Shown: in pieces, positions 21,050 to 31,025 of the stretch
Position numbering within the stretch: position 1 is the first letter of the stretch
Layout of the letters: the number at the start of each line of letters is the position of its first letter
Origin: Porogramme epimiltina
Taxonomy: Eukaryota > Basidiomycota > Agaricomycetes > Polyporales > Polyporaceae
Direction: 5' to 3'
DNA: 31,025 nt
Assembly (NCBI GenBank): GCA_900155495.1
Contig: FTLJ01000142.1
Location: 1-31,025, forward strand
Made by a program: the position numbers and the translations under genes
Notes under the pieces: generated by a model
The model's input: the letters and a program-made list of their open reading frames with translations, nothing else
Databases searched by the model: none
What the model was told of the DNA's origin: nothing

Positions 21050-22145
21050 CTTGGGGTTGTGGGGGTGGAAAAGACTGAAAAATGCAGTTGGAGGGCTCAG
21101 GAAGAGGAAGGGAAAGAGACGGGAGACTTGCGGGCCCTGCACCGTTGCGCGCACACAATATATGTGCTGGCAGAGCGGTGACGGGGCGGAAACGGGGTGC
21201 CCATTCAGGGCGGCGTGTGGGGCGGCGACGGCGCTGAAGGGGCGGGGAAGAAGGGTGACGGCTGAAGTTTGAATTGCGACAGCGTCCCATGCTCGGGTCG
21301 CCAGCACGATGGGTGGAGTCGTGCTTGCGTTCGATGGCACTGCTGTGTTGCGCAGCACACCCCCGTTGTCCGTTCCTCACTCGCATGTTCGGGGGGTGGC
21401 TGGGACACACACCGCGACTCGGCCGAGCTCCCGTTCCTGTCCCTTTGGGCGGTGTCGGGAAGCATGAACGCCCCTCGGGCAGGGCCTCCCGTCGGGTGAA
21501 GATGTCCGTTGAGGAAACGCACCAGACGTCACCGAATCACGCGAGCTCCACTCTGGTGATGCCCTTCACTACCGGCCATTTCTTGTAGTACGCTGAGTCG
21601 TCGTATGATGCGGGGTTTAAGACGCCTTATTTCAGGGCATAATGTCCGCGGGGCGAGCTAGGACATGCGAATGCTACACCTGGACGCTCTTCAGTGTTTC
21701 CGGGACGGGCGCGAGCGAACGTGGCGTCGGGGCAACCGCTTTGATCGTCGTCTCCCTATAACAGTGTTTGAAATGGGTATTAGCAGTATAAGCTGACTTA
21801 ACATGCTCAAGTTCGTCGCCTCATGCGATTAGAACTCTGTACTAGATACTACCGGCGTGTCATGGAAGAAGAACAGAAGCAAGCTCGAAATCGCCGGCAA
21901 TGGCAAGGCTTGTGTTATAGGGACACGCGTCTATCTTATCTTATCCTTATCTAATATTGCCCTTCCAAGCCCAAGTCAGACGTTGAGCGAATCGTCGCTG
22001 CCTTTGGTTCTTACTTATCGTTTGTATAGCCTAGATGTCTATTCTTCACCCACGACTGTCTACGTGCTATGCTAGCATGCAAGGCTCTGTACATGCGGAT
22101 AGCGAGAACACTGAAACCAGGGTCTTTGTTAAATGAGTGTACATC
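21050..22145. other. Intergenic stretch with one GATA-rich run
   Basis: No gene is supported. The left part is the promoter and leader of the secreted-protein gene. A run of TTATC-type units (tatcttatcttatccttatct) lies at 21932-21952 and resembles the tails of element E, but I cannot align its flanks well. The right end is the 3' flank of the F-box gene at 22146. Confidence 0.4.
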
Positions 22146-24118
22146 TCAAAGGAGGTCGAGATCCGTATCGTCCGACTCTGGCTCCGACTCGGATTCTGGC
22201 ATCACAACCTGAGGCTCGGGCCCCGACTCGGATGATTCGTCGGTATCTTCCGCGGGAGTATTGTTAACTTCCGCCTCTAGCTGGCGCTCTAGATCCTGGA
22301 GGTCGACTATTTCCTGGAAATCCCAGAGCTTCCAAGTCACCTGGGATGTAGCTTTCACCATAGGCCGGGCTTCTCCAGTCATCCAAGATTGGTACTCCGC
22401 GAGAGCCTCAAAGTATGATCCTTCATGGATGCAGCTGAATGATGTAACAATGCTCACAGTCTGACAGACCCAGCGATCTGCAAACCGGTGTGCCACGTAA
22501 CGATCGTCTCTGGCGAGCCCGTCTTCCCAGAGGAGTTCTGGTGCGCACACTGTCGGCCAGTGTACCTCTCGTGTGCGGAGAGGGTTTGGCCACGAGTTGG
22601 ACCCTCTGGGGGGGATGAGGCAACGTTGGCAGCGTAGGGAGGGGGTGTCGCTTGAAGGGGAAATGAGCGTTTGAACCTGGTTATGGGAGGTTATACATTG
22701 ACTGCGATTCGGTGCAACACTCCATATGTCTAGCCACAGGAGTGTCTGTGAGCGGACAATAAGTGTCCCCCCTTGATAGCTAGGTAGGACGAGGTGTTCA
22801 ATGACAGGGCAGAGCGTGCCGAGGTCGGAGGCCAGGAAGCTCTGTGAGTCGATCGGGATGGGATCTCCTTCGTAGAGTTCGTGGAAGAGGTGGAGGTACT
22901 TGAGGCGGGTGCCGAAGCGTTGGACGAGCGGCAGAGGATTGCATCGGTATTCAGTCCTTCCCGGAATGATGGTCAGCCGTGTCAATGTGGGGAGGTCCCA
23001 GCAAGAACAGAGGTAGTCTTGTACATCTTTGCGTTCATAAAGGTCGACCTTGAGCTCTCTAAGGGAGGGCATTTGGAGAGTCGTGCTGGGGAAGGAGGCG
23101 GGTGGCCATTCTTGGATAGGTCGTTCGACGCCAAAATGAGTGAGGGTAAGAGAAGAGAGAGACGGCATGCCCTGAAGCAGGTTATGAACGGAACGTAGCA
23201 TGGATATATCGCGCATGTCAAGGGAAAGATGGAGGTCTCTTAGGCTGGTCGCGGGCGGACCTGCAAGAAAAGGTTCGCGTGCAGGGGATGAGGAACGGAT
23301 GAACCACATGGGATTGTAACAACCGTGTTGCGGGTGCAGGCCAACACTGTTCTGCGTCGACTCAAGAAGCGGAAAGTTGGGATGAGGAAGAATGGAAAGA
23401 GACTGAAGGCCAGTGCAGCACGACAGAATCCTTGCGAAGTCCATTTGAACGGCCTCCGCGCAGCAAACCATGATGGGACACTGATCCATGGTGATGCGTC
23501 TGACAGATCTACCGAGCGTGCCGAGTCCGGCATGTGCTGGGTGTAACGTGTCCGCCAAACTAGATATCTGGCCCATTCGGCGGAGTGTGATGTCGGTGTA
23601 TAACACTCTCATTCCAGACCAATGCGTAGCTTTACAAATGAGTGTGAGGCCCTTTTTGAATCGCAGCGATTTAATCCACCGAGTGTGAGGTCCTGCGATG
23701 ATGGAAGAGTCGAGGCAATGCTGAGGGACATGAGCCGCCATGTGAAATATGCCGTCGAGCAATTCTGGAGGCATGTCAGCGAGGGACGCCGGGGGCGGCC
23801 GAACCAGTGGGACAAGCTGTCAGAGGAAATGTTCATAAAACACGCCGCAACCATGATTACTGGAGAGCTCACCCCCGCCGCTTGTAGAATGGTATAAACT
23901 GTCGTTTTGAGTGAGGATAATTCCTTTATTATTGCATTAGTCGGCCAGTCTGAGAGTCAAAGACTGTAAGGGAGACTAACCTCGGAAGATGCTTGACGTA
24001 GGGCCTCCAGTTCGAGTTGGAGACGAGCAACTTCTCGCTCCAGGGCTTGCACCAATAGATTCTCGCCAAGAATTGAGCGTCCGTCATCACTCGGAATAAT
24101 TTCCATTGGGAAGGACAT
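22146..24118 (-). CDS. F-box/LRR-like protein with N-terminal coiled coil (paralogue A)
   Basis: The predicted protein is 619 aa, from exons 24118-23981 (46 codons), 23923-23873 (17 codons) and 23816-22146 (556 codons plus stop), all in phase 0; introns are 57 and 56 nt. Exon 1 and the small exon 2 form a leucine-zipper-like helix (LLVQALEREVARLQLELEAL). The F-box starts in exon 3 with PPELLDGIFHMAAHV, followed by LRFKKGLTLICKATHWSGMRVLY. Irregular leucine-rich segments follow (LRDLHLSLDMRD, LSSLTLTHFGV, LTRLTIIPGR, VIEHLVLPSY). The tail is acidic (SESEPESDDTDLDLL). It is a likely SCF substrate receptor, with target binding by the LRR-like part. The second ATG in exon 1 (24106) matches the start used by paralogue B. 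Confidence 0.85.
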
Positions 24119-24270
24119 TCAAGGCGTGAAGTCGAGTCTTAGTCAAATTGTTTTAATAGAGGAAGGGGAAGTCCAAAAGGCTCGGAGCCAAGTTTGCCTA
24201 CCGGCTTCGCCAGCGCCACGCTGGCAAGTTGGGGCACGTGAGCAGCACGAGTCTTATCTTATCTTATCTG
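24119..24270 (-). promoter_or_regulatory. Promoter module: palindrome plus triple GATA
   Basis: A 7-bp perfect inverted repeat, GCCAGCG-cca-CGCTGGC, lies at 24209-24225. A triple GATAAGATAAGATAAG (minus strand) lies at 24253-24269. Both recur upstream of the paralogue at 26582 in the same order and spacing. GATA-type zinc-finger factors are known fungal regulators (nitrogen, light), so these could be functional sites; this is inference. Confidence 0.5.
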
Positions 24271-24420
24271 GCGGCCTTTGTGGTGGCTCAGATGACGGGC
24301 GGCAGAGCTCACTGGATATTGTACGTCTTACTTACTGTCCTACTACATCTATGCGTTCCTCAACGCTGGCATTCTATGCATGTAGCGCTTTTTGGGACTC
24401 GCACAACAAGATGGTCTTTC
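24253..24420 (-). repeat. Element E, minus-strand copy upstream of F-box paralogue A
   Basis: Read on the minus strand it runs from gaccatcttgttgtgcgagtccc (24416-24394), through a cgcatagatgtagtaggacag-type segment, to the GATAA run. This is the same order as element E at 4429-4636. Beyond 24420, up to the next gene end at 24616, nothing is recognised. Confidence 0.55.
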
Positions 24421-24615
24421 AGAGCAGACCCTAGTTGCGGTCCAGATTTCCAACCTCACTCGGCACGAAAATTTGGCTGTAAAAATCTGCCAACGGTCGC
24501 ACGGGCACCTCGAGTAATCATTAGCATAGGTTTTACAGGCTCAATGTTCAAGTACTAGAAGTCTAGGACCTATGGTGAAGGCAAAGATAGGGATGACGTC
24601 AAAGGAGCATACGTC

Positions 24616-26582
24616 CTAAAGTAAGTTGAGATCCGTATCGTCTGACTCTGGCTCGGACACCGAGCTCCATGTTTGGGATTCAGAATCAGATGATTCATCG
24701 TTTTCCACGAGAACTCTGCTAAGCACTCCCTCCGCTATTAGGCGTTCCTCGACATGCCAGATGTCATATATTTCTTGAAGATCCCAGGGCTTGTAATCGA
24801 AATCACGCACATCCTTCGCCATAGGCCGGGCTTCTCCCGTCGTCCAAGACTGGTTTTCTGCGAGAGCCTCAAAATATTCTCCGTCATCGATGCGGTCAAA
24901 CGATGTGACAAGTTTCGCAGTTTGAATGACCCAGCGATCCGCAAATCGATACGCCATGTAATGGCTGAACACGGGGCGCTTTTTCTTCGGATTCCAAAGG
25001 AGATCTGGTGCGCACACCACCGGCCAGTCCACTTCACGTGCACGAAGAGGGTTTCTCCGCGATCCGGAACGTCTAGGGGGGACTATGCGACGTTCGCAGC
25101 GTAGGGATGGGGTGTCGCTCCAGATAGAAATGGCATATAAGCTCTCATTCCAACTGCTGACGCAATATCGCGTATCCCATACGTCAAGCCATCGAAGTGT
25201 TCGTGAACGGAGCTTCGGTGACTTGCGTGAGACTCCAGTGGGTATGACGAGGTGCTCAATGACAGGGCAGAGCATGTCAAGATCATCAATCAGGGGGCTC
25301 GCGGTATCGATTTCAACGACATTTTTCTTGCCAAAATTGTGAAAGAGGTGAAGATACTTGAGGCGGGCGCCAAAGCGTTGGACGAGCGGCAGAGGGTCGC
25401 ATCTGTGTTTCGTCCTTCCCGGAATAACCGTAAGCCGCGTCAACGCGGGGAGGTCCCACCGAGAGCAGATGTAATCTTGTACCTCCGCTCGCTCGTAGAA
25501 ATCGACCTCGAGCTCACTAAGTAAGGGCATTTGGAGAGTCGTGGCGGGGAACGAGGCAGTTGGCCATACTTGGATGGGCCTTTTGACGCCAAAATGAGTG
25601 AGGGTGAGGGAAGAGAGAGACGGCATGCCCTGAAGGACATTATGGACGGAGTGGAGCACGGATATATCGCGCATGTCAAGGGAAAGATGGAGCTCTCTTA
25701 GGCTGGATGAGAGCGAACCTGCAAGAAGAGGCTCGCGCGCAGACGACGAGGAACGGATGAACCACATGGGATTGTAGCAGCCGTTTTGCGGATGCAGGCC
25801 AGCGCTGTTCTGCGTCGACTCAAGGAGCGGAAAGTTGGGATGAGGAAGAAAAGTGATAGACCGAAGGCTAGTGCAGCACGACAAGATCCTTGCGAGATCC
25901 ATTTGAACGGCCCCCGCGCAGCAAACCATGACGGGACACGAATCCATCGTGATGCTTCTGACGGATCTACCGAGCGTGCCGAGTCCGGCATGCGCTGAGT
26001 GCAGCGTGTCCGCCAAACTGGATATTTCACCCATTCGGCGGAGTGCGATGTCGGTATACAGTACTCTCATTCCAGGCCAGTGCATGACTTTGCAGATGAG
26101 CGTGAGGCCCTTTTTGAATCGCAACGATTCAATCCACCGAGTGTGAGGCCCTGCGATGATCGAAGGGTCGAGGCAATGCTGAGGGACGTGAGCAGCCATT
26201 CGGAATATGCGGTCGAGCAATTCTGGCGGCATATTATCGAGGGATGTCTGGGGCGGCAGAGAGTGTGGGAAAAGCTGTTGGAGGAGACGTTGGTAAACAT
26301 TTGCTAAAACACACAGCGATCGCGAATACTAGAGGGCTTACCCCAGCCGCTTGTAGAATTGTATAAACAGTCGAGTTCAGCAACGACAATTTCTTAAAGG
26401 TTGCATGGATTAGTAGCCAGTCTCTGCGGAGTGCAAGACTGCATGAGGAAGCTCACCTCGGAAGATGCTTTGTGCAGAGCCTCGAGTTCGAGTTTGAGAC
26501 GAACATTTTCACGTTCCAAGGTTTGCACCAATAAATTCTCGCAAGGAATCGAGAGTCCTTCATCGCTCGGAGCGTTGTTCAT
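24616..26582 (-). CDS. F-box/LRR-like protein with N-terminal coiled coil (paralogue B)
   Basis: The predicted protein is 611 aa, from exons 26582-26457 (42 codons), 26392-26342 (17 codons) and 26274-24616 (552 codons plus stop), phase 0 throughout; introns are 64 and 67 nt. It is closely similar to the gene at 22146-24118 along its whole length and arose by tandem duplication of a unit that includes the promoter. The ATG that starts paralogue A reads GTG here, so translation should begin at the conserved second ATG. The helix LLVQTLERENVRLKLELEAL is followed by exon 2 (KLSLLNSTVYTILQAAG), the F-box (PPELLDRIFRMAAHV), LRR-like segments, and the same acidic tail (SEPESDDTDLNLL). The most divergent part is the C-terminal third, near residues 400-580, where target specificity might differ. 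Confidence 0.85.
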
Positions 26583-26755
26583 GGGGAAGAGCACCCGGAG
26601 CGTGAAGTTGAGTGTCAAGGAAGCCGTTTTAATAGAGGAAGGAAAAGTCCAAGCTGGACTAAAAGACTCGGAGCCAAGTTCGACTGGGTTGGCCAGCGCC
26701 ACGCTGGCAAGTCGGGACACGCGAGGCGCGCGAGTCTTATCTTATCTTATCTGAC
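26583..26755 (-). promoter_or_regulatory. Promoter module of F-box paralogue B
   Basis: It holds GCCAGCG-cca-CGCTGGC at 26692-26708 and the triple GATAA run at 26736-26752, as upstream of the sister gene. The stretch gactcggagccaagtt (26665-26680) is also shared with 24179-24194. Confidence 0.5.
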
Positions 26756-26935
26756 AACAATACGCGTGGATCACGTCTCTGGTGATGACGGTCGGCGGAC
26801 GGTGGGGCTGACTGGATAATATTGTATTTCTTGCTCTGCCACTATGTCTATGCGTTCCTCCTCAACACCGGCTCCATATGCGTGTAGTGCTTCCTGCGAC
26901 TCGCGCAACAAGATGGTCTTTCAGACCAGACCCCA
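26736..26935 (-). repeat. Element E, minus-strand copy upstream of F-box paralogue B
   Basis: On the minus strand it reads gaccatcttgttgcgcgagtc, then a gcagagcaagaaatacaatat segment, which matches gagcaagaagaccaatat in the copy at 4429-4636, then the GATAA run. It ends about 190 nt short of the divergent deaminase gene, so it could influence both genes. Confidence 0.55.
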
Positions 26936-27120
26936 GTTGCCGAATCCCAACGTCGAAGGACTCACCGCTTAGCCCCCGCCTTCCGAGGCTGACAACTTCC
27001 ATGTTTGCCGCGTCCGCAATGGGATAGGAGGGGGAGGAGAGGATATTATGAAGCAGTGAATTGGTGCGTGTTCTTTGGTCTGTTTGGGTATGGAGTGGCT
27101 GACAGGCCTTCTCTTTTACA

Positions 27121-29162
27121 ATGCAGACGACCACACGAAAACCTGTTCTGAACCCACAGCGCTTGGACATGTCTGCCTCGGAATATCTCTCTGATACCCC
27201 GGAATCGGTGCGAGATGGGCCACCATTCAGCAATGTCAATGCCCTCCTCGTTGCCCTCCACCCACTTCTCGAAGTCCACGCGGGCCCACGTATCGCCTGG
27301 CAACCTCCCACACCCAGCCTTGCCTACACGCGCATTCTGGACACTGTCGCCGCCTTATGTGCGTATCATCCCCTCTGTGATCGCGCAGCCGCCGCTCTCG
27401 AAGGCACCCCGACGCGTATTACCCTCTACATCTCCCCTTCGCCGCAACCACGATGCGTCGTCAAAGCCGGCGCACCATCTCCTATGGCATGTGCATGCAT
27501 GTGCCAACACTGCGTCGGCGACGTCGACCAACGTTTCAAGGTAGACGTAGAGGCTTGGGTGGGCTGCGTCTGGTCAATGTCCCGAACGCGAAGCGAGTCC
27601 AACCACACCGCAGGCCCTGGAGGGACGGCGGAAGATCCGAACACACTACTTGTTTCCGCCGTCTACCGCTCGTGCTACCCCACGTTTCGTGCGCAGGTGC
27701 GCGACGGAATACTAGCTCTGGAAACGTTAGAACGGTGGCTCCAAGACAGGCCTCACTCTCCCCCACTTTCGCCCTCGCTAGACATCCCGATGGAAAGCTG
27801 TGAAGGATGGGCACCCGACGACGGGATCGAGTGGGCCGACGACACCAAGAATGTCGGCTCTCGTCTTCCTTGCTCTCATTCGGACGGAGTCGCGAGACTA
27901 TGTTTCAACCTGCGCATGCTCCTAGAATCATGTAACGCGAAGGACGGGACGGAGATGGAGGACCCCAACGATTTGCTTAGGGCGCATATAGTCGGGCGGG
28001 CTATTGGAGAGCAAATGGGCGAACCGGGCTTCCGAGCATTCGTTGGTTGCATTGGTGAGCTCGTTCTTATGTTCTGAGATGTGCTTGTATTGACGCACTT
28101 CATCGGACAGACGCCCCTGCGGTTCTGGCCATTGACAGCATATGCGAGCTGTCGCGGCTAGTCAACAACCTGATCGTCTTAGCGCAATCCTACTCCATTC
28201 GGAGCGCTCTCAGCACCCCCTGGCGGGTGGCATGGGTTGACCCGAACCTTGCGCCTGATGGAGATCACCTCATGCCCTTCGAAGCCATCCTTGACTCGGA
28301 CATGCTAGCCGATTGGGTAGAGAGCACAGACGACTCGCAGGGATCCGACCTCGGTTTGCTCCTGGATGGTCCTCCCCCGAACGTCTCGACCTGGCTGTGG
28401 AGCGAAGTCACCCGCAGGATTGGTCGAGAGGCGCCGACAGGCCTGACCCGTGAAGAATATACGCGCGCAAATGGGAAGCACGCGGCGCGGTTCATGCCTA
28501 CACCCTGCCCGCACGCCCAGATGGACAACTCATCCACCCCGCCAACATCTGTCCACTGTGAGGCAGCGCTGCTCGCTCACCTCTACAACAACCACGTTCC
28601 TGCGCACCCGTATATTTCTGTCTCAAGAGCTCACAACCCGCCCTCGCCCGGTTCCAGCTCAGGCGCAAGAAGCGACACGCCAGGGTGCTACGGCTGCCTC
28701 GCGCTCGCGCGCACACTCGACATCGTGTGCGGGGAGGGTTTCGTCCTGCGAGGGAGCCCGGACCCACATGCTCGCGCTCGCGTCATCCTACCGTGGACGT
28801 GTCCACCCCTCGCGCCCAGCGACCCCTTTCCGTCGTCCCCGCCGCCATCAAACTCGTCATACCTGAATGATCCCGACGCACCGGACACCCCGACGCGGCG
28901 GCTCTCCGAGTCCGCAGACACGTTCGCGCTCACGGTGGAGCGCTTGATGGAAGATGTGCTGCTGCGGGACCTTCAGCGGTTGCTCGTACAGGAGGCAGAG
29001 GGTGCAATCGTGCGGGAGGAGGTCGCGATGATTTGCCAGGTGGAGTGGGCGGCCGGCGTGGATGGCGGTGGTGGACGGATCGGGGTGAGCCGGGAGAGGG
29101 GCACCCATGGGTTATCCTCGCGCCCGCGGGAAAGCTGGTCGCCGGTCGTTGTGAGTTCGTAG
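27121..29162 (+). CDS. OTT_1508-like zinc-dependent deaminase family protein
   Basis: The predicted protein is 661 aa, from exons 27121-28054 and 28111-29162; the intron is 56 nt, phase 1, with GTGAGC donor and GGACAG acceptor. The C-terminal half has the deaminase-fold zinc motifs: TSVHCEAALLAHLYNN (H460, E462), then PYISVSRA, and GCYGCLAL (C504, C507). This fits HxE...CxxC of the cytidine deaminase superfamily, and the HCE plus YIxVS(K/R) pattern points to the OTT_1508-like fungal family. The long Ser/Gly-rich insert between VSR and CYGC is unusual. The N-terminal 310 residues are mostly helical and carry no domain I know. Family members are thought to act on nucleic acids or nucleotides, but the substrate is unknown. 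The gene is divergent from the F-box gene at 26582 (538 bp apart) and ends 145 bp from the end of the F-box gene at 29308. A second in-frame ATG is at 27169. Confidence 0.75.
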
Positions 29163-29307
29163 GCAATCCGGCTTGGGGATAGGGGCTTCTGCTTGGTTCC
29201 CTGACTCTCCAGCTGTCTTTGATGCCGTAATAGCAGGAAGATGTTCCATTCCGCGGTCTTTGGCATCCACTGGGATGTCATCGTGACTAAATACAAGTCG
29301 ATTATAC

Positions 29308-31025
29308 CTATTCCTCTTCTTCGTCAGACCAATACTCGGACGAGCCCTCTGTGTCTGTTGACACTTCACTCCATTCCGCCTCGTCCGAACCATCCTCGTC
29401 TTGAGATCCCTCCCCCGCGTCCCAGTTTTGCAACTCATCGTTCATCGAACTCCGGTTCATGATGGCCATGTACTCCTCCGTCGTGTCGGTGTGCTGGCCC
29501 GCAAGCAACTTGATCACGTCGTCCATCTCCGCACGATCGAATGCCACGACAAACATGGTAGTCTGTACGACCCATCGAGTGGGAAAACGATGCACGATGT
29601 AAGGATTGTCCCCGAACCACGGCGTGTCTTGCACAAGGAGATCCGGCGCGCAGACCTCTGGCCAATCTACTTCGCCGGTGGTGATTGGGTTGAGCGTCAT
29701 CCCATCCTCCGGAGGTACGAGGAGGCGCTTGCCACGCAAGGCGGGTACGCTGCTCGTATAGGAGAGCAGGATTGTGTGTTGAGGCAGGAGAAACCCAGGA
29801 GGCGATTCGATGACCCATGCGTCGAGCCAACGCAGTGTTGGAGATTGCATGACCAGGTTACGGCCGGCGGCCTCCGGTATGACGAGGTGCTCAATTACCG
29901 GACAGAGTTGGTACAAGAAGTAGGCAAGATGGTAGCGCATATTGTGGCCAACCAGGGGCCCGGGTTGGGGCGTGCGGAAGATGTGGAGATATGTGAGGCG
30001 CTTTCCGAACCGCTCAAGGAATGCCAACGGGTCTCCTCTTCGTCGTTCGTCTTTTGCCTGAACGATTGTGAGGCGCGTGAGTGCGGGGAGATCCCAGCAC
30101 GAGGAGATGTACTCTTGAAGCTCTGGGCGTTCGCCGAAGTCGACCTTCAACTCACTCAGAGAAGGAAGGCAGAGCAGAGATTCAGGGAGCTTGATCGGAA
30201 ACCACTCGCGCGCAGGCCATTCGCCACCGAAATGGGAAAGGGAAAGAGAAGAGAGCGATGGCGCATCCTGAAGGAGACGATGGGCAGAATGTAGAATGGC
30301 TTCATTGTGTACGTCGAGGCAGAGGTTGAGGGATCTCAAACGAGACGCGAGAGATTCGGCAAGGAGGGGCTTGCGAGAGGGGTCTGAGGAGTGAATGAGC
30401 CACGAGGGATTGTAGCAATCCTGATCCGTTTCGCCGTGATCGGGTATGACATCGAGGAGAGGGAAGTTGAGATGGGGAATGAAAGAGACGGTTTGTATCT
30501 CCGTACAACGCGACAGAATCCAAGCGAGATTTTCTCGAACGATGTCCGCATAGGATGCTGGCACGATACACGAATCCAACTCCAATGTTTTGATGAAGCC
30601 TACGAGCACTTTGCTGATGTCGGAAGTGCGAAGAGTGTTTGACAAAGCAAGGATCTGATCCATTCTCCGTATGACGAGTTGATTGTATAGTATCCTCATT
30701 GCGGGCCAATACGTTGCCTTGCAAATCGATGAGAGACCTTTTTTAAACCTCAGCGAACGGAGCCACGAGTTTAACGACCCTTGTATGATTGAGGGGTCGT
30801 GGGTGTGATGAGGGACGTGAGAGGCCATGACAAAGATCTCGTCATACAACTCTTGAGGCAGGTTGTGAAAGAAACTACGGGGATGTTGGACGAGCTAGCA
30901 AGAGGAATGAAATAATCAGCTTCACGAACACCGACACCTCGTACCCATCGAACATACCCCAGCTGACGAACTGTCCGTCAGTGACAAGACTTACCTATGC
31001 GCGCTAACGCACGTCTTGTAGAGGG
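29308..31025 (-). CDS. F-box/LRR-like protein (paralogue C), 5' end outside the window
   Basis: The main exon 30894-29308 encodes 528 residues. After the TTGCTAG acceptor it reads LVQHPRSFFHNLPQELYDEIF, the F-box, then SWLRSLRFKKGLSSICKATYWPAMRILY, as in paralogues A and B. LRR-like pieces (LRSLNLCLDVHN, LSSLSLSHFGGEW, LTRLTIVQAK, VIEHLVIPEA) and a long acidic tail of Glu/Asp/Ser follow. The preceding exon probably ends at 31013 (cut by the window); GAC then GTGCGT keeps phase 0, whereas the stronger-looking GTAAGT nearby does not. It is more distant from A and B than they are from each other. No element E or GATA run is visible, because its promoter lies outside. Confidence 0.8.

Noticed and set aside
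20361..21410. Minus-strand His/Arg-rich frame of 349 codons and plus-strand frame of 245 codons (20535-21272)
   Set aside because: Both are shadows of the Ser/Thr-rich GPI-protein exons; their composition follows from the repeated codons of the real gene.
29401..30294. Plus-strand open frame of 297 codons
   Set aside because: It is antisense to the F-box paralogue C exon, which has clear F-box and LRR-like homology to two neighbours.
30895..31012. Use of the strong-looking GTAAGT near 30992 as donor for F-box paralogue C
   Set aside because: It does not keep phase 0 with the exon at 30894 and would leave a stop as the last codon in the required frame. The GTGCGT donor at 31012 does keep phase.
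1..31025. tRNA, rRNA, CRISPR arrays, bacterial promoters or operons
   Set aside because: None was seen on reading both strands. The intron-rich gene structure shows this is fungal nuclear DNA.

Overview
This window is nuclear DNA of a filamentous basidiomycete, probably an Agaricomycete close to the polypores (the order is inference). The signs are short GT-AG introns of 42-130 nt, GC-rich coding exons, several F-box/leucine-rich paralogues side by side, and a fungal-type deaminase. There is no bacterial operon structure, no CRISPR array and no RNA gene that I can see. Almost every gene is on the minus strand.

Left two thirds (1-18.8 kb): a nested, decayed tandem amplification. The repeated building blocks are (i) a five-exon F-box gene (two intact copies, 5465-6992 and 13096-14646, plus the upstream block of a third copy at the left edge), (ii) a RhoGAP gene (one intact five-exon copy at 15833-18770 and three 5'-truncated pseudogene copies at 2631-4425, 7740-8480 and 9490-10640), and (iii) a non-coding or decayed block, here called block Y. 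The three truncated RhoGAP copies are each followed on the right by a dispersed element, here called element E, which carries GATAAGATAA-type tails. A mobile element with terminal inverted repeats sits at a rearrangement junction (1437-2275).

Centre (18.8-22.1 kb): a gene-poor stretch around one small Ser/Thr-rich secreted protein with a signal peptide and a GPI-type tail (20480-21049).

Right third (22.1-31.0 kb): three F-box/LRR-like paralogues on the minus strand (22146-24118, 24616-26582, and 29308 to the right edge). Each has an acidic C-terminus; the two complete ones also show an N-terminal leucine-rich coiled coil and a 51-nt second exon. Between the second and third lies a plus-strand gene for a protein with HCE...CYGC zinc-deaminase motifs, best placed in the OTT_1508-like deaminase family (27121-29162). 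It is divergent from one F-box gene and convergent with the other.

All splice models were worked out by hand, using phase consistency and agreement between paralogues. Five or more F-box genes would supply substrate receptors for SCF ubiquitin ligases, and the RhoGAP would act on Rho/Cdc42-type GTPases. Any functional link between the F-box genes and the deaminase is conjecture from position only.
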